Source: Streptococcus oralis
GTDB lineage: Bacteria; Bacillota; Bacilli; Lactobacillales; Streptococcaceae
Reading direction: 5' to 3'
NCBI RefSeq assembly: GCF_016127915.1
Contig: NZ_CP066059.1
Location: 496,001-560,000 of the forward strand
DNA length: 64,000 bases
In this document: piece by piece, positions 46,752 to 57,319 of the stretch
How positions within the stretch are numbered: the stretch's first letter is position 1
Layout of the letters: each line of letters begins with the position of its first letter
Notes under the pieces: generated by a model
The model's input: only the letters and a program-made list of their open reading frames with translations
Databases searched by the model: none
Told to the model about the DNA's origin: nothing
Program-made: the position numbers and the translations under genes

Positions 46752-46780
46752 AGTATAACAAAATTTGAAAGCCCTAGCAA
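46752..46780 (-). promoter_or_regulatory. Promoter of the thiamine operon
   Basis: TTGCTA and TATACT on the minus strand with a 17-bp spacer, a few bases before the riboswitch. Confidence 0.75.
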
Positions 46781-46841
46781 GATATTTGACTGGAAAATAT
46801 ATTTATATAGTTTCTAATAACGATTTATTCTTTCTATACAC

Positions 46842-46869
46842 AAAGAAAAACCTCCACATCAGGTGGAGG
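46842..46869 (-). terminator. lctO terminator
   Basis: CCTCCAC / GTGGAGG stem and a TTTTTC tail on the minus strand. Confidence 0.85.
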
Positions 46870-46881
46870 CCTTCTACTTTA

Positions 46882-48018
46882 TCAATACAATTTCAAATCA
46901 CGAGGATCGACTGGGAAGGTTGGGTTGTATGGGTTATGACGGAGTTTGAAGTGTTTGACATCCTCAATAGTCTGAGTTCCAGATAATTGCATGACTGTCT
47001 TCAATTCTGCATTCAAGTGCTCAAAGACTTGACGCACACCAACACTACCACCGAGAGCCAAACCATAGATCACAGGGCGGCCAATAGCTACCAAGTCTGC
47101 TCCTGAAGCCAAGGCTTTAAAGACGTGTTGACCGCGACGAACACCAGAGTCAAAGACAATTGGCACACGTTTATCAACTGCTTCAGCCACTTCTTGAAGT
47201 GAGTCAAAGGATGCTGGTCCACCGTCGATTTGGCGGCCACCGTGATTGGTTACCCAGATACCAGAAGCTCCCGCAGCAAGAGAGCGCTCAACGTCTTCAC
47301 GGCATTGTGGCCCCTTGACATACACAGGAAGACCTGAGTATGCAGCGATAAATTCGACATCACGTGGAGACAAGCGTTGTTTAGCTGACTTGTAAACAAA
47401 GTCCATTGATTTTCCAGCACCTTCTGGAAGGTATTCTTCAACAATCGGCATGCCAACTGGGAAGACGAATCCATTGCGCTTATCAACCTCACGATTGCCT
47501 CCTACAGTTGCATCCGCCGTCAAGACAATCGCTTTGTAGCCTTCAGCCTTCACACGGTCCATGATGTGGCGATTGATCCCGTCATCTTTACTAAAGTAAA
47601 ATTGGAACCAATGAGGTGTTCCTTGAAGGGCTTCTGTAATTTCTGGAAGGTCGACAGTAGAGTAAGAGCTGGTTGTATAAAGAGAACCAAATTCATGCAC
47701 ACCACGCGCAGTAGCTACTTCCCCCTGCTCATTTGCCAATTTATGAGCCGCAACAGGCGCCATAATAATTGGTGAAGATAATTTTTCACCTGCAAATTCA
47801 ATCTCTGTACTTGGATTTTCAACATCACAAAGCGTATGAGGAACGATGAGTTTATGGTTAAAGGCACGGATGTTCTCGCGTAAAGTGAAAGTATCCTCTG
47901 CTCCACTAGCGATATAACCAAAGGCAGCTTTAGGAATGACTTGTTGAGCCATTGGCTCCAAATCATAAGCGTTAATAAAATCTACAGGTCCTTCTGCATT
48001 GCTTGTTTTATATGACAT
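46882..48018 (-). CDS. lctO: L-lactate oxidase
   Basis: A 378-residue FMN enzyme of the glycolate-oxidase family that oxidises L-lactate with O2 to pyruvate and H2O2. The FMN and active-site loop TNHGGRQIDGGPAS lies near 260, with the catalytic His and Arg; FDSGVRRG follows near 288. Together with SpxB it recycles lactate to acetyl phosphate with two H2O2. A cre-like palindrome lies just upstream. Monocistronic. Confidence 0.95.
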   Translation of the reverse strand: MSYKTSNAEGPVDFINAYDLEPMAQQVIPKAAFGYIASGAEDTFTLRENIRAFNHKLIVPHTLCDVENPSTEIEFAGEKLSSPIIMAPVAAHKLANEQGEVATARGVHEFGSLYTTSSYSTVDLPEITEALQGTPHWFQFYFSKDDGINRHIMDRVKAEGYKAIVLTADATVGGNREVDKRNGFVFPVGMPIVEEYLPEGAGKSMDFVYKSAKQRLSPRDVEFIAAYSGLPVYVKGPQCREDVERSLAAGASGIWVTNHGGRQIDGGPASFDSLQEVAEAVDKRVPIVFDSGVRRGQHVFKALASGADLVAIGRPVIYGLALGGSVGVRQVFEHLNAELKTVMQLSGTQTIEDVKHFKLRHNPYNPTFPVDPRDLKLY

Positions 48019-48036
48019 AAAGTGTCCTCCTTATTA

Positions 48037-48050
48037 AGTAAGCGTTTACT
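48037..48050. promoter_or_regulatory. cre-like site in the lctO leader
   Basis: AGTAAACGCTTACT on the minus strand is a near-palindrome that departs from the cre consensus at its first base only. It lies 19 bp before the start codon. Confidence 0.5.
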
Positions 48051-48219
48051 TTGTCTTACATTAACTATCTTACTTCTTTTTCAGAATTTTTTCAAAAATT
48101 TTGTCTGGAAATTTCAAACTGATTATCTGAATATGCCGACAAAAAAGAAGGTCTCTCATTCTACCATTATCCTATATTCATCTTTACCTTTAGGAATCAT
48201 AGTTTGATTGCCTATATGC

Positions 48220-48255
48220 AAAAAATCAGGTAATCATAAGGACTACCTGATTTTC
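48220..48255 (-). terminator. pyrE terminator
   Basis: AATCAGGTA / TACCTGATT stem and TTTTTTG on the minus strand. Confidence 0.85.
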
Positions 48256-48261
48256 TATGTT

Positions 48262-48894
48262 TTAGGCATTTTGCCAATTTTCTTGGTCTTCTTTAAAGCG
48301 TTTTAGGAGGTCGAGTCCTTCTGGTGTGATGTATCCTTCTTCTTGGGCTAGGTGGATTAGTTCACTGTAGTTAGAAAGCGTCACAAGTTTGACACCAGCA
48401 TCTGAGAAGTTCTTGTCAGCTTTTGGCAACTGATAACTGAAAATCGCTACAACTCCAAGCACATCGGCTCCTTCGCGTTTAGCTGCTGCTACGGCTTCAA
48501 GAACAGACCCACCAGTTGAAATCAAATCTTCAACAACTACCATCTTTTGCCCCTGAGCTACACGGCCTTCGATTTGATTACCAGCTCCGTGGTCTTTTGG
48601 TTTGCTGCGGATGTAGGCAAAAGGCAAGTTCATCTTGTCAGCAATGATAGCTCCGTGTGGAATTCCTGCTGTCGCAGTTCCTGCAATCACTTCTACTTCT
48701 GGAAATTCTGCTTTAATAGCTTCCACAAAACCATTCTCAATCAAGGTACGAGTTTCTGGGTAAGCAAGCGTCACACGGTTGTCAGTATAAATCGGTGACT
48801 TGATACCTGATGCCCAAGTGAAAGGTTCCTCTGGTTTGAGGTAAACGGCTTGGATTTTCAAGAGGTGGCTAGCGATATCTTTAGCAAGTGTCAT
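48262..48894 (-). CDS. pyrE: Orotate phosphoribosyltransferase
   Basis: A 210-residue enzyme making OMP from orotate and PRPP in de novo UMP synthesis. The PRPP loop is [16 protein letters not shown] (about 119-134), and the flexible-loop residues fall in [10 protein letters not shown]. It follows pyrF by 33 bp in one PyrR-controlled unit. Confidence 0.97.
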   Translation of the reverse strand: MTLAKDIASHLLKIQAVYLKPEEPFTWASGIKSPIYTDNRVTLAYPETRTLIENGFVEAIKAEFPEVEVIAGTATAGIPHGAIIADKMNLPFAYIRSKPKDHGAGNQIEGRVAQGQKMVVVEDLISTGGSVLEAVAAAKREGADVLGVVAIFSYQLPKADKNFSDAGVKLVTLSNYSELIHLAQEEGYITPEGLDLLKRFKEDQENWQNA

Positions 48895-48927
48895 AGTATT
48901 CTCCTTTTGTTTTTATAATCTATTTCT

Positions 48928-49629
48928 TTAATTTGAGTCTTGGTTCCATTCATTCTTGATAGCATGATAAGCTGCAACAGGATCTTCAGCTTGGGTAATA
49001 GGACGTCCCACTACGATATAATCACTACCGATTTGATAGGCGTCAGCAGGTGTCATGACACGTTTTTGGTCCCCAACCGCAGCTCCCGCTGGACGGATTC
49101 CCGGTGTCAAACAGATAAAATCTGAATTGGTGGCCTGCTTGATGAGTTGCACTTCCTGAGCCGAGCAAACGACACCATCCAAGCCCGCTTCAGCTGTCTT
49201 CTTGGCATAGTGAATAACCGATTCTTGAAGACTGGTTTGGATATTTTGAAAATCCTGCATCTGGCTTTCCGACGTTGATGTAAGCTGGGTCACAGCAATC
49301 AATTTTGCTTCTTTTCCAAGACCTTCACGCGCAGCCTTCATCATCTCCACACCACCAGCAGCATGAACATTGGTCATGTCTACACCAGGCTGAGATAAGA
49401 CCTTCATAGCCGATTTAACTGTATTTGGAATATCATGTAGCTTGAGGTCCAAAAAGACACTATGCCCCAGTGACTTCAAATAACGGACAACTTCTGGACC
49501 TTCCGCATAATAAAGCTCCATCCCTACTTTTAAATAAAGACTTTCTTCAGCTGGGAAAAGAGATAAAAATTCCTTGACTGCCTCAAAACTAGGAAAATCA
49601 AGAGCAATAACTGGACGATGTTCACGCAT
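48928..49629 (-). CDS. pyrF: Orotidine-5'-phosphate decarboxylase
   Basis: A 233-residue TIM-barrel enzyme giving UMP from OMP. The catalytic DxKxxDI array is [13 protein letters not shown] (about 59-71). ALDFPS near the N-terminus and TPGIRP near 185 bind substrate. It is preceded by a PyrR attenuator and followed by pyrE. Confidence 0.97.
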   Translation of the reverse strand: MREHRPVIALDFPSFEAVKEFLSLFPAEESLYLKVGMELYYAEGPEVVRYLKSLGHSVFLDLKLHDIPNTVKSAMKVLSQPGVDMTNVHAAGGVEMMKAAREGLGKEAKLIAVTQLTSTSESQMQDFQNIQTSLQESVIHYAKKTAEAGLDGVVCSAQEVQLIKQATNSDFICLTPGIRPAGAAVGDQKRVMTPADAYQIGSDYIVVGRPITQAEDPVAAYHAIKNEWNQDSN

Positions 49630-49682
49630 ACTTTTCTCCTTTTACCTTTACGAACAAGAGAGGATGGTCAAAAATAAACCAC

Positions 49683-49791
49683 AAAAAAAGGAACCTGCCA
49701 ACAGCAAGGTTCCACGAAAAATGGGTAGTCTCCACCCTTTCACCGTCTAACCTTAGCTGCCTCTCTGGACTGCTTTAAAGGTTTTTTTCTA
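49683..49791 (-). promoter_or_regulatory. PyrR-binding attenuator of pyrFE
   Basis: In RNA sense ACCTTTAAAGCAGTCCAGAG then AGGCAGCTAAGGT (49782-49748) is the usual PyrR-binding hairpin with its GTCCAGAGAGGC loop. A terminator follows (49714-49683): GGAACCTTGC / GGCAGGTTCC-type stem and TTTTTTT. UMP-bound PyrR should promote termination. Confidence 0.92.
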
Positions 49792-49819
49792 TTCTATTAT
49801 TTATAGTAGGACTTGTCAA
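49791..49819 (-). promoter_or_regulatory. pyrFE promoter
   Basis: TTGACA and TAGAAT on the minus strand with a 17-bp spacer. Confidence 0.8.
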
Positions 49820-49874
49820 GCAAAAACTCGAAACTGGATTTCTATACCATTCAAAATCAAGAGGAAAAATTGGT

Positions 49875-51038
49875 CTAACGACTCTGTGATTGCTGGCTCG
49901 TTTGGCTTTGATTTCCTTGTTCTTCTTGTTTTTTCTTTTCTTCTTCCTGTTTTTTCTTCTCAGCTTCCTTGGCCTCTTGCTTGGCTTTTTCTTCTGCTTC
50001 TTCTATCAGCTTATCCGCTATAGTATAGCTGTATACTCCAGCTTCCATATCGACTACACTCGGTTCTGACAATTGTGGCTTGATTTTGCTGTAATAAGGC
50101 AATTTCTTGCTCAATTCTGACAAGGGAACCAAAACCTCATCTGTATCCAGCATAGTAATTTTTAAAAGATCTGCTGTTGCCTTGCTTGGCGCTAATTCGA
50201 TTTTCTGGATTTGACTCTTGATATCCTCACTGATGGTAGACAATCCCGTTATCAGCTCTTTCACCTGCTGCTCATCGTTAAAGGTAACTGTCAGATAAGT
50301 CTCAGGCAAGTTTAAGCGATCAACAGGAGTTGACTCTACTGTACCACTAGACAGAATAGGATAATGTTCTTCACCAGACACATAATAACCGACAATATCG
50401 AATTCCTTGACCTCAATCGTAAAGTTAGTCGGAAATTGATAGTTAATCTTCGCTGATTCTATCCAATGATTGGACTTGATTCGCTCAGCGTATGTTTCCT
50501 TATCCAACAATAGAGCTAAAGTATAGTCGCTATCTTGAATTCCAGAAGCCTGTTTGATATCATCCGCCTGAGTGTTACTATTTCCCTTAACCTCGATATT
50601 TTTGATGGTCGACAGTGGAGTCAATAGATAGACTGAAAGAAGAAGGACCAGGACACTGGGTACCAAGATACTCACAGCTCGCCAAATATGAACAGGCGCA
50701 ATTTTAGGCTTGGCAGGTTTTTCTGATTTCTCTGGTTTTTCTTTTTTCTTCTTCTCTTTTTCCTCTTTGACTTTCCGGTCACCCTTTTGAGATTTTTCTT
50801 CTTTTTCGGATGGTTCCTTGCTTGGACTTGAGGCTTCCTCATCTAACTCACTCGATGATTTCTTGGATTCCTCCAGTAGTTTCGAGTTGGCTTCCTTACG
50901 AGCTTGTTTTTCCTTTTCCTTCTCTTCAGCTAGGGCAGCTTCTTCCTCAGCCTTCTTCTTCAGGTATTCCTGGTTTCGTTTCTGCCATTCAGACAATTCT
51001 TGCTTCTGGTTTGATTCTTTTTTCTTATCCTTTGACAT
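49875..51038 (-). CDS. divIB: Cell division protein DivIB (FtsQ)
   Basis: A 387-residue bitopic membrane protein of the divisome that works with DivIC and FtsL at the septum. A long, very charged Lys/Glu N-terminal tail (about 1-115) lies in the cytoplasm; one membrane helix is at about 120-142 (AVSILVPSVLVLLLSVYLL). Outside are the POTRA domain (IKNIEVKGNSNTQ) and the FtsQ domain. The C-terminus is rich in Lys, Glu and Gln. It follows murG by 9 bp. Confidence 0.94.
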   Translation of the reverse strand: MSKDKKKESNQKQELSEWQKRNQEYLKKKAEEEAALAEEKEKEKQARKEANSKLLEESKKSSSELDEEASSPSKEPSEKEEKSQKGDRKVKEEKEKKKKEKPEKSEKPAKPKIAPVHIWRAVSILVPSVLVLLLSVYLLTPLSTIKNIEVKGNSNTQADDIKQASGIQDSDYTLALLLDKETYAERIKSNHWIESAKINYQFPTNFTIEVKEFDIVGYYVSGEEHYPILSSGTVESTPVDRLNLPETYLTVTFNDEQQVKELITGLSTISEDIKSQIQKIELAPSKATADLLKITMLDTDEVLVPLSELSKKLPYYSKIKPQLSEPSVVDMEAGVYSYTIADKLIEEAEEKAKQEAKEAEKKKQEEEKKKQEEQGNQSQTSQQSQSR

Positions 51039-51047
51039 TGATATTCC

Positions 51048-52106
51048 TTATGCTAGGTCTTTTCTTAGTAGATCGTAAAAATCTGCAAGAGATTTCAATT
51101 CAGTCGAAGCTTTCATGCTAGCTTGGTATTGGTCCTTGTGACTAAGCAAGTGACTGAGTTTCTCCTCTAAGCTTTCCAAGGTCAGGTCACTTTCTTGAAG
51201 TTCTTCTGCGTAGCCTTTCTTAACAAAGTAGGCTGCATTTTCAATCTGATCTCCTCGACTTGCTTCACGACCCAATGGTACGATGAGATGGAGTTTCGCC
51301 ATGGCCAAGAGTTCAAAAATCGTATTAGCACCGCCACGCGTTACCACCACATCTGCCATCTCCATCAAGGGTTGATAGAGATCCGTCACATAATCAACAC
51401 GAAAGAGATTTTGACTCAACTCATTTAGGCTAGAATCTCCAGTGAGATTGATAATATTGTAGCGTTCGGTCAGTTCTTGCTTATGATCAGTCACCAATTG
51501 GTTAAATACACGAGCTCCTGCAGAACCACCAACAAACAATACCGTTGGCAATTTAGGATTAAAGTGGGTTTGGATATCCACCAACTCGTCTGGTTCTGGC
51601 GTCTCTTGACCTGTTACCTTTGTCACTGCTCCCACATGCTCGACTTTTGCGAGACCAGCAGCTTGCTCAAAGGTTGAATACATCTTAGTCGCAAATTTAT
51701 AGGCGATTTTATTGGCCAAGCCCATAGACAGGTCCGATTCGTGAATAAAGACAGGCACTCCTGACACTCGCGCTGCGATAACCGGCGGTACAGAGACAAA
51801 TCCTCCCTTAGAAAAAAGAGCCTGTGGACGCAGTCGTAACATGATAAAGAGGGATTGAACAATTCCCCAACCAACTTTGAAGACATCCAGCATATTTTGC
51901 CAAGAGAAATAGCGACGCAACTTCCCAGTCGCAATAGAGTGGAAGGTCACATTCAAACCTGACTTGAGGATTTCTTGGTGTTCGATTCCGTGTTTATCAC
52001 CAATATAGTGAACTTCCCAGCCGTCTTCGATGAACTTGGGCATTAACAAAAGGTTGAGGGTGACATGTCCAACCGTCCCCCCACCTGTAAAGACAATTTT
52101 TTTCAT
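51048..52106 (-). CDS. murG: UDP-N-acetylglucosamine transferase MurG
   Basis: A 352-residue peripheral membrane GT-B enzyme that adds GlcNAc to lipid I, making lipid II. It has the N-terminal loop [14 protein letters not shown] (about 6-19), [12 protein letters not shown] (about 184-195) and the UDP-binding [12 protein letters not shown] near 263. The stop of murD is one base upstream. Length is usual for streptococci. Confidence 0.96.
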   Translation of the reverse strand: MKKIVFTGGGTVGHVTLNLLLMPKFIEDGWEVHYIGDKHGIEHQEILKSGLNVTFHSIATGKLRRYFSWQNMLDVFKVGWGIVQSLFIMLRLRPQALFSKGGFVSVPPVIAARVSGVPVFIHESDLSMGLANKIAYKFATKMYSTFEQAAGLAKVEHVGAVTKVTGQETPEPDELVDIQTHFNPKLPTVLFVGGSAGARVFNQLVTDHKQELTERYNIINLTGDSSLNELSQNLFRVDYVTDLYQPLMEMADVVVTRGGANTIFELLAMAKLHLIVPLGREASRGDQIENAAYFVKKGYAEELQESDLTLESLEEKLSHLLSHKDQYQASMKASTELKSLADFYDLLRKDLA

Positions 52107-52107
52107 A

Positions 52108-53460
52108 TTATTCCTTTAACTCCGCTACTGTGTCGATGAAAAGATCTCCACGTACTTCAAAGTTAGCATACATATCCCAGCTAGCATTGGCAGGACTGAG
52201 GAGAACCACATCTCCTTGAGTCGCGAGCTCATAAGCCTTGCGGGTCGCATCAGCAATATCTGTCGCATCTACATAAGCCACACCAGCCTTATCCGCTGCC
52301 CGTTTGACACGTTCTGCAGATTGACCGAGGATAACCATCTTCTTGAGCCCAATAATATCTGGCACCAATTCGTCAAACTCATTGCCGCGGTCCAAACCAC
52401 CTGCGATTAAGATAACCTTACTGTTGTCAAATCCTGACAAGGCTTTTTGAGTAGCCAAGATATTGGTTGACTTACTATCGTTATAGAATTTGACACCCTG
52501 AATTTCATCCACAAATTGGAGACGATGTTTGACACCTCCAAAGGCTGATAGAGTTTCCTTGATGGTTTGATTGTCCACGCCACGGAGCTTGGCTACAGCA
52601 ATAGTCGCAAGGGCATTTTCTACATTGTGGCTACCTGGAACACCGATTTCACTAGCTGCCATGACCACTTCCCCACGGAAGTAGAGTTGACCATCTTCCA
52701 GATAAGCCCCATCAACCTTTTCCTTTGTTGAAAATGGTACAACGGTAGCTTGTGTTTTGCTAGCCAATTCTTTTGCCAAATCTTGGTTAAAGTTCAATAC
52801 AAGGAAATCATCCGCTGTCATCTTGTTCTGGATATTCCACTTAGCTGCCACATACTCCTCAAAAGAACCATGATAGTCGATATGAGTTGGCATGAGGTTG
52901 GTAATAACCGCAATCTCAGGATGGAATTCTTGGACACCCATCAGTTGGAAAGAAGAAAGTTCCATGACGAGCGTGTCCTTGGCTGTCGCAGTTTGAGCCA
53001 CTTGACTAGCAGGATAGCCGATGTTCCCTGACAAGAGACCGCGTTGACCAGCAGCAGTTAAAACTTCCCCAATCATCGTCGTTGTGGTTGTTTTCCCATT
53101 TGAACCAGTGATACCGATAATTGGCGCTTCCGAAATTAAATAAGCCAATTCCACCTCAGTCAAGACTGGAATTCCCTTTGCCAATGCCTTTTCAATCATG
53201 GGATTGCTATACGGGATACCTGGATTTTTCACCATCAGAGCGAAATCTTCATCCAAGAGTTCCAAAGGATGCCCACCAGTGACAACCTTGATTCCCTCTT
53301 CTAGCAAGCTTTGAGCAGCAGGATTTTCCTCAAAAGGCTTGCCGTCATTTACTGTTACAATAGCACCCAGCTTGTCTAGCAAACGGGCCGCAGACTCACC
53401 AGACTTAGCCAAACCTAAAACAAGTACTTTCTTATTTTTAAATTGATCGATTACTTTCAT
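52108..53460 (-). CDS. murD: UDP-N-acetylmuramoyl-L-alanine:D-glutamate ligase
   Basis: A 450-residue cytoplasmic Mur ligase. [11 protein letters not shown] near 16 binds UDP, and [12 protein letters not shown] (about 116-127) is the ATP loop. NDSKSTN in the third domain is the conserved Mur motif. It leads murD-murG-divIB. Confidence 0.97.
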   Translation of the reverse strand: MKVIDQFKNKKVLVLGLAKSGESAARLLDKLGAIVTVNDGKPFEENPAAQSLLEEGIKVVTGGHPLELLDEDFALMVKNPGIPYSNPMIEKALAKGIPVLTEVELAYLISEAPIIGITGSNGKTTTTTMIGEVLTAAGQRGLLSGNIGYPASQVAQTATAKDTLVMELSSFQLMGVQEFHPEIAVITNLMPTHIDYHGSFEEYVAAKWNIQNKMTADDFLVLNFNQDLAKELASKTQATVVPFSTKEKVDGAYLEDGQLYFRGEVVMAASEIGVPGSHNVENALATIAVAKLRGVDNQTIKETLSAFGGVKHRLQFVDEIQGVKFYNDSKSTNILATQKALSGFDNSKVILIAGGLDRGNEFDELVPDIIGLKKMVILGQSAERVKRAADKAGVAYVDATDIADATRKAYELATQGDVVLLSPANASWDMYANFEVRGDLFIDTVAELKE

Positions 53461-53549
53461 GTCTCAAACTCCATTTCTACTCCTACTATTTTACCATTTT
53501 TATGGAAATAATACTAAACGAAAATGCTCTAGTCCTCATTTCTACCATA

Positions 53550-53575
53550 GAAAAAGAGAGCCGTAGCTCTCTTTC
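53550..53575 (-). terminator. Terminator of the typA-DUF3165 unit
   Basis: AGAGAGC / GCTCTCT stem with TTTTTC on the minus strand. Confidence 0.85.
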
Positions 53576-53578
53576 TAT

Positions 53579-53833
53579 TTATCTTCTTTTGCTATTTTTT
53601 ACAGACATGAGTGTAATGTCTCTCAAGCTAAAGTAAGCTAGGGCCAACATGGCGATTGTGACAAAGAATTCTGTCGGTAATTGGAAGATTTGCAAGATGG
53701 ACAACATCAGCAAAATCAAGAGTGCAACAACTACAAAGACCAAGATAACGATGTTGACTGTTCCTTTGATACTTTGGGGTGTCGCAAATACATAGAGTAG
53801 TAATAAGAGGATTCCTATGATTAAATAGACCAT
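53579..53833 (-). CDS. DUF3165 family membrane protein
   Basis: An 84-residue protein with two or three hydrophobic stretches and a basic C-terminus (KNSKRR), recognised as the streptococcal DUF3165 family. No function is known. It lies 19 bp after typA and probably shares its transcript. Confidence 0.75.
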   Translation of the reverse strand: MVYLIIGILLLLLYVFATPQSIKGTVNIVILVFVVVALLILLMLSILQIFQLPTEFFVTIAMLALAYFSLRDITLMSVKNSKRR

Positions 53834-53852
53834 CTTTATCTCTTTCTAGCTC

Positions 53853-55694
53853 TTATTCAGCTGATTTTTTCTTTTTGTTGGCTTTCTCACGCTCTGCCTT
53901 GTTAAGGATTTGCTTACGCAAACGGATAGACTCAGGCGTTACTTCCATGTACTCATCGTCATTCAAGAACTCAAGAGACTCTTCAAGTGTCAAGATACGA
54001 GGTGTCTTGATAACCGCTGTTTGGTCCTTAGTAGCTGAACGGACGTTGGTCATTTGTTTAGCCTTAGTGATGTTAACTGTCAAGTCGTTTTCACGAGAGT
54101 TTTCACCGATAATCATTCCTTCGTAAACCTCAGTACCTGGGTTGACAAAGATAGTACCACGTTCTTCGATAGACATGATTGAGTAAGTTGTAGCCTTACC
54201 AGCATCGATGGAAACAAGGGCACCACGGTGACGTCCACCAATTTCCCCTGGAATCAATGGCAAGTATTGGTCAAAGGTATGGTTCATGATACCGTAACCA
54301 CGAGTCATTGACAAGAATTCAGTTGAGTAACCGATCAAACCACGCGCTGGAACAAGGAAGACCAAACGAGTTTGACCATTACCAGTTGAAATCATATCCA
54401 ACATTTCACCCTTACGTTCAGAAAGGCTTTGAATAACAGATCCTTGGTATTCTTCTGGAGTATCGATTTGCACACGTTCAAATGGCTCACATTTAACACC
54501 GTCAATCTCTTTTACGATAACTTCTGGACGAGATACTTGAAGTTCATAGCCCTCACGACGCATAGTTTCGATCAGGATTGACAAGTGCAATTCTCCACGA
54601 CCTGAGACAGTCCATTTATCTGGGGAATCCGTTGGGTCAACACGAAGGGAAACGTCTGTTTGCAATTCGGCCTGCAAGCGTTCTTCCACCTTACGAGAAG
54701 TCACCCATTTACCTTCTTTACCAGCAAATGGTGAGTTGTTGACCAAGAAGGTCATTTGAAGCGTTGGCTCATCGATGTGAAGGATTGGAAGAGGCTCAAC
54801 TGCATCTGTCGGTGTAATCGTCTCACCAACAAAGATATCTTCCATACCGGAAACGGCAATCAAGTCACCTGCTTTGGCCTCTTGGATTTCACGACGTTCC
54901 AAACCAAAGAAACCGAAAAGTTTTGTAACACGGAAGTTCTTCGTTGTACCATCTAGTTTAGAAAGGGTAACTTGGTCTCCAACTTTTACACTACCACGGA
55001 AGACACGACCGATACCAATACGTCCAACGAAATCATTATAGTCCAAAAGTGACACTTGGAATTGCAAAGGCTCATCTGAGTTATCTACTGGAGCTGGGAT
55101 ATGGTCGATAATCGTGTCAAAGATTGGTGCCATTGTTTTTTCTTGATCAGCTGGATCATCTGACAATGAAGAAGTCCCGTTGATAGCTGAAGCATACACC
55201 ACTGGGAAATCAAGCTGGTCATCGTCTGCACCAAGCTCAATGAAGAGCTCCAAGACTTCGTCTACTACTTCTGCTGGACGAGCCGATGGTTTGTCGATTT
55301 TGTTAACAACCACGATTGGGACAAGGTCTTGTTCCAAGGCTTTTTTCAATACGAAACGAGTTTGTGGCATGGTTCCTTCGTAGGCATCCACGACCAAGAC
55401 AACACCGTCAACCATTTTCATGATACGCTCAACTTCTCCACCGAAGTCCGCGTGTCCTGGTGTGTCCATGATGTTGATACGAGTTCCGTTGTAGGCAACG
55501 GCAGTGTTTTTCGCAAGGATGGTAATTCCACGCTCTTTTTCGATATCGTTTGAGTCCATAGCGCGCTCTGCCAATTCAGTACGTGCATCAAGAGTTTCAG
55601 ATTGTTTCAATAATTCGTCAACGAGGGTTGTTTTACCGTGGTCAACGTGGGCGATAATCGCAATGTTACGGATATCTTCTCTTAATTTTGTCAT
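53853..55694 (-). CDS. typA: Ribosome-associated GTPase TypA/BipA
   Basis: A 613-residue translational GTPase tied to ribosome assembly and stress. G1 is [10 protein letters not shown] (about 15-24), G3 [15 protein letters not shown] and G4 VVNKIDKP. Domains II, III and V resemble EF-G; the C-terminus is the BipA-specific region ending in a Lys-rich tail. Confidence 0.96.
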   Translation of the reverse strand: MTKLREDIRNIAIIAHVDHGKTTLVDELLKQSETLDARTELAERAMDSNDIEKERGITILAKNTAVAYNGTRINIMDTPGHADFGGEVERIMKMVDGVVLVVDAYEGTMPQTRFVLKKALEQDLVPIVVVNKIDKPSARPAEVVDEVLELFIELGADDDQLDFPVVYASAINGTSSLSDDPADQEKTMAPIFDTIIDHIPAPVDNSDEPLQFQVSLLDYNDFVGRIGIGRVFRGSVKVGDQVTLSKLDGTTKNFRVTKLFGFFGLERREIQEAKAGDLIAVSGMEDIFVGETITPTDAVEPLPILHIDEPTLQMTFLVNNSPFAGKEGKWVTSRKVEERLQAELQTDVSLRVDPTDSPDKWTVSGRGELHLSILIETMRREGYELQVSRPEVIVKEIDGVKCEPFERVQIDTPEEYQGSVIQSLSERKGEMLDMISTGNGQTRLVFLVPARGLIGYSTEFLSMTRGYGIMNHTFDQYLPLIPGEIGGRHRGALVSIDAGKATTYSIMSIEERGTIFVNPGTEVYEGMIIGENSRENDLTVNITKAKQMTNVRSATKDQTAVIKTPRILTLEESLEFLNDDEYMEVTPESIRLRKQILNKAEREKANKKKKSAE

Positions 55695-55838
55695 GATTTC
55701 CTCTAATAATTAAATTTTTATTTCTAACTGAACAATTATACCACAGTCTCATTCAAAAATCACAGTTCAGCTAAGTGTAAATGTTTTCACTCTGCTTTTC
55801 TAGTCAAGACAACTCTTTTCAAAGTCAGAGACTTATGA

Positions 55839-55853
55839 TAAGATAAGCTGGTA
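55839..55853 (+). promoter_or_regulatory. Extended -10 box at a leaderless start
   Basis: TGATAAGAT lies 8 bases before the ATG of the pseudouridine synthase gene. No ribosome site is present. Confidence 0.5.
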
Positions 55854-56578
55854 TGCGTTTAGATAGATTATTAGCCCAAGAAAAGGTCAGTCGCAAGGCT
55901 ATGAAACAGGCTCTATTAAAAAAAGAAATCCTAGTAGATGACTGTCCAGCTAGCTCACTCGCTCAAAATGTCGACACTGGGTTGCAGAAATTAGTCTTTC
56001 AAGGACGGCAAATCCAAGGCTACGAGCACAACTACCTCATGCTTCATAAGCCAAACGGAAGCGTTACAGCTAGCAAGGATAAGGGCCTACCAACCGTCAT
56101 GGACCTCCTTCCTCCGGACATCCAGTCTGACCAACTCTATGCTATCGGCAGACTAGACCGCGATACGACGGGACTACTGCTTTTGACAGACAATGGACCT
56201 CTTGGTTTTCAACTCCTTCATCCCCAGTACCATGTCGATAAATCCTATCAAGTGGTAGTAAACGGACCGCTCACGTCAGACCATATCCAAAAATTCAAAG
56301 ACGGAATTGTCTTTTTAGATGGGACCACTTGTAAACCAGCAAAGCTAGAGATTCTAGCCGCAAGCCCAACAGAGAGCCGGGCCTCCATCACTATCTCAGA
56401 GGGGAAGTTTCATCAGGTCAAGAAGATGTTTCTCTCAGTTGGTGTCAAAGTGACTGCCCTAAAACGAGTTCAATTCGGTGACTTTACATTAGACCCAGAA
56501 CTAGCAGAAGGGCAATACCGTCCCTTGAATCCAGAGGAATTGGAAATTATTAAAAACTATTTAGAAAAAAGTGGATAA
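55853..56578 (+). CDS. 16S rRNA pseudouridine synthase, RsuA family
   Basis: A 241-residue enzyme. An S4 RNA-binding domain fills residues 1-50 (MRLDRLLAQEKVSRK). The catalytic domain has the Asp in GRLDRDTTGLLLLT (about 100-113) and a later GKFHQVKKMF. RsuA makes pseudouridine in 16S rRNA; RsuA and RluB/E are close relatives and the exact site is inferred. No ribosome site precedes the ATG. Confidence 0.9.
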   Translation: MRLDRLLAQEKVSRKAMKQALLKKEILVDDCPASSLAQNVDTGLQKLVFQGRQIQGYEHNYLMLHKPNGSVTASKDKGLPTVMDLLPPDIQSDQLYAIGRLDRDTTGLLLLTDNGPLGFQLLHPQYHVDKSYQVVVNGPLTSDHIQKFKDGIVFLDGTTCKPAKLEILAASPTESRASITISEGKFHQVKKMFLSVGVKVTALKRVQFGDFTLDPELAEGQYRPLNPEELEIIKNYLEKSG

Positions 56579-56581
56579 AAG

Positions 56582-56611
56582 AAAAAAGCTTTAAATTTAA
56601 AGCTTTTTTTG
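56582..56611. terminator. Bidirectional terminator
   Basis: AAAAAAGCTTTAAA / TTTAAAGCTTTTTT, palindromic, between two converging genes. Confidence 0.85.
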
Positions 56612-56618
56612 TTTTTAC

Positions 56619-56852
56619 TTATCTAAAAAATAATGCGATGGCTGCAATCCAGTTAAGAACAGAAACTACAAGTCCTACGATATTGAGAATCTTTTCTGTT
56701 TTATAGTCTAGTCCAGATTCTTTTTGGTATGAAAAAGCCAAGACCAATCCTATGATCCCCAAAATCAGACCTACTATTGGAAATAGCAAACCAAGGACGA
56801 TAGATAAGATACCTAAAATAAGTGAAGGTTTTTTCTTTTGTTGTGAATTCAT
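56619..56852 (-). CDS. Small two-helix membrane protein (DUF4190-like)
   Basis: A 77-residue protein with a short Lys/Gln N-terminus and two hydrophobic helices rich in Gly/Ile/Leu (LILGILSIVLGLLFPIVGLI and a C-terminal one). It resembles the DUF4190 group. Start at MNSQQKKK chosen because AAGGAG lies 10 bases upstream; an upstream in-frame ATG has none. Function unknown. Confidence 0.7.
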   Translation of the reverse strand: MNSQQKKKPSLILGILSIVLGLLFPIVGLILGIIGLVLAFSYQKESGLDYKTEKILNIVGLVVSVLNWIAAIALFFR

Positions 56853-56938
56853 ATTATAAATTCTCCTTAAAATTAATATAAATGATGATACCATAAAATG
56901 CTAGCTTTATCTATCATTCGACAGTTTTTAACAGAATG

Positions 56939-57319
56939 TTAGCTAGTCTTGACCTTCCCGTTCCAAGAATCCAACCCATAAGAAAGAATATAAATCTCAG
57001 AGAAATCTTGTTTTTTCAGGTAAAGTGCTGCATTGGTCACTCGTTGTCCACGTTGGTTTTCGTAGAGAAGGACAGGTCTATCCTTGCGAAGGGCTGCAAG
57101 GCTTGACTTCAACTGATTTGAAGGAATATTACGGGCTCCGAGGATATGTTTTCTGTGAAATTCTGCTGGGTCACGCAAATCAATCAACTGCCCTTTCCGA
57201 ATCAAGGCTTCAAATTCTGCATTGTCCACAATCTTAGCCGCACGACGAATACGAAGGTAGTTATACCCCATCCATGCAGCCATCGCTAGTACGATTCCCC
57301 ACAAAACCCAAATTGTCAT
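56939..57319 (-). CDS. Membrane-anchored rhodanese-fold protein lacking the catalytic Cys
   Basis: A 126-residue protein with an N-terminal membrane helix (about 3-20) and a rhodanese domain (about 37-124; LIDLRDPAEFHRKHILGARN). The active-site loop reads LLYENQRGQR, with Glu where sulfurtransferases have Cys. It should not transfer sulfur by the usual route; it may bind proteins or ligands. It overlaps the YqgQ-like gene by 4 bases. Confidence 0.85.
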   Translation of the reverse strand: MTIWVLWGIVLAMAAWMGYNYLRIRRAAKIVDNAEFEALIRKGQLIDLRDPAEFHRKHILGARNIPSNQLKSSLAALRKDRPVLLYENQRGQRVTNAALYLKKQDFSEIYILSYGLDSWNGKVKTS

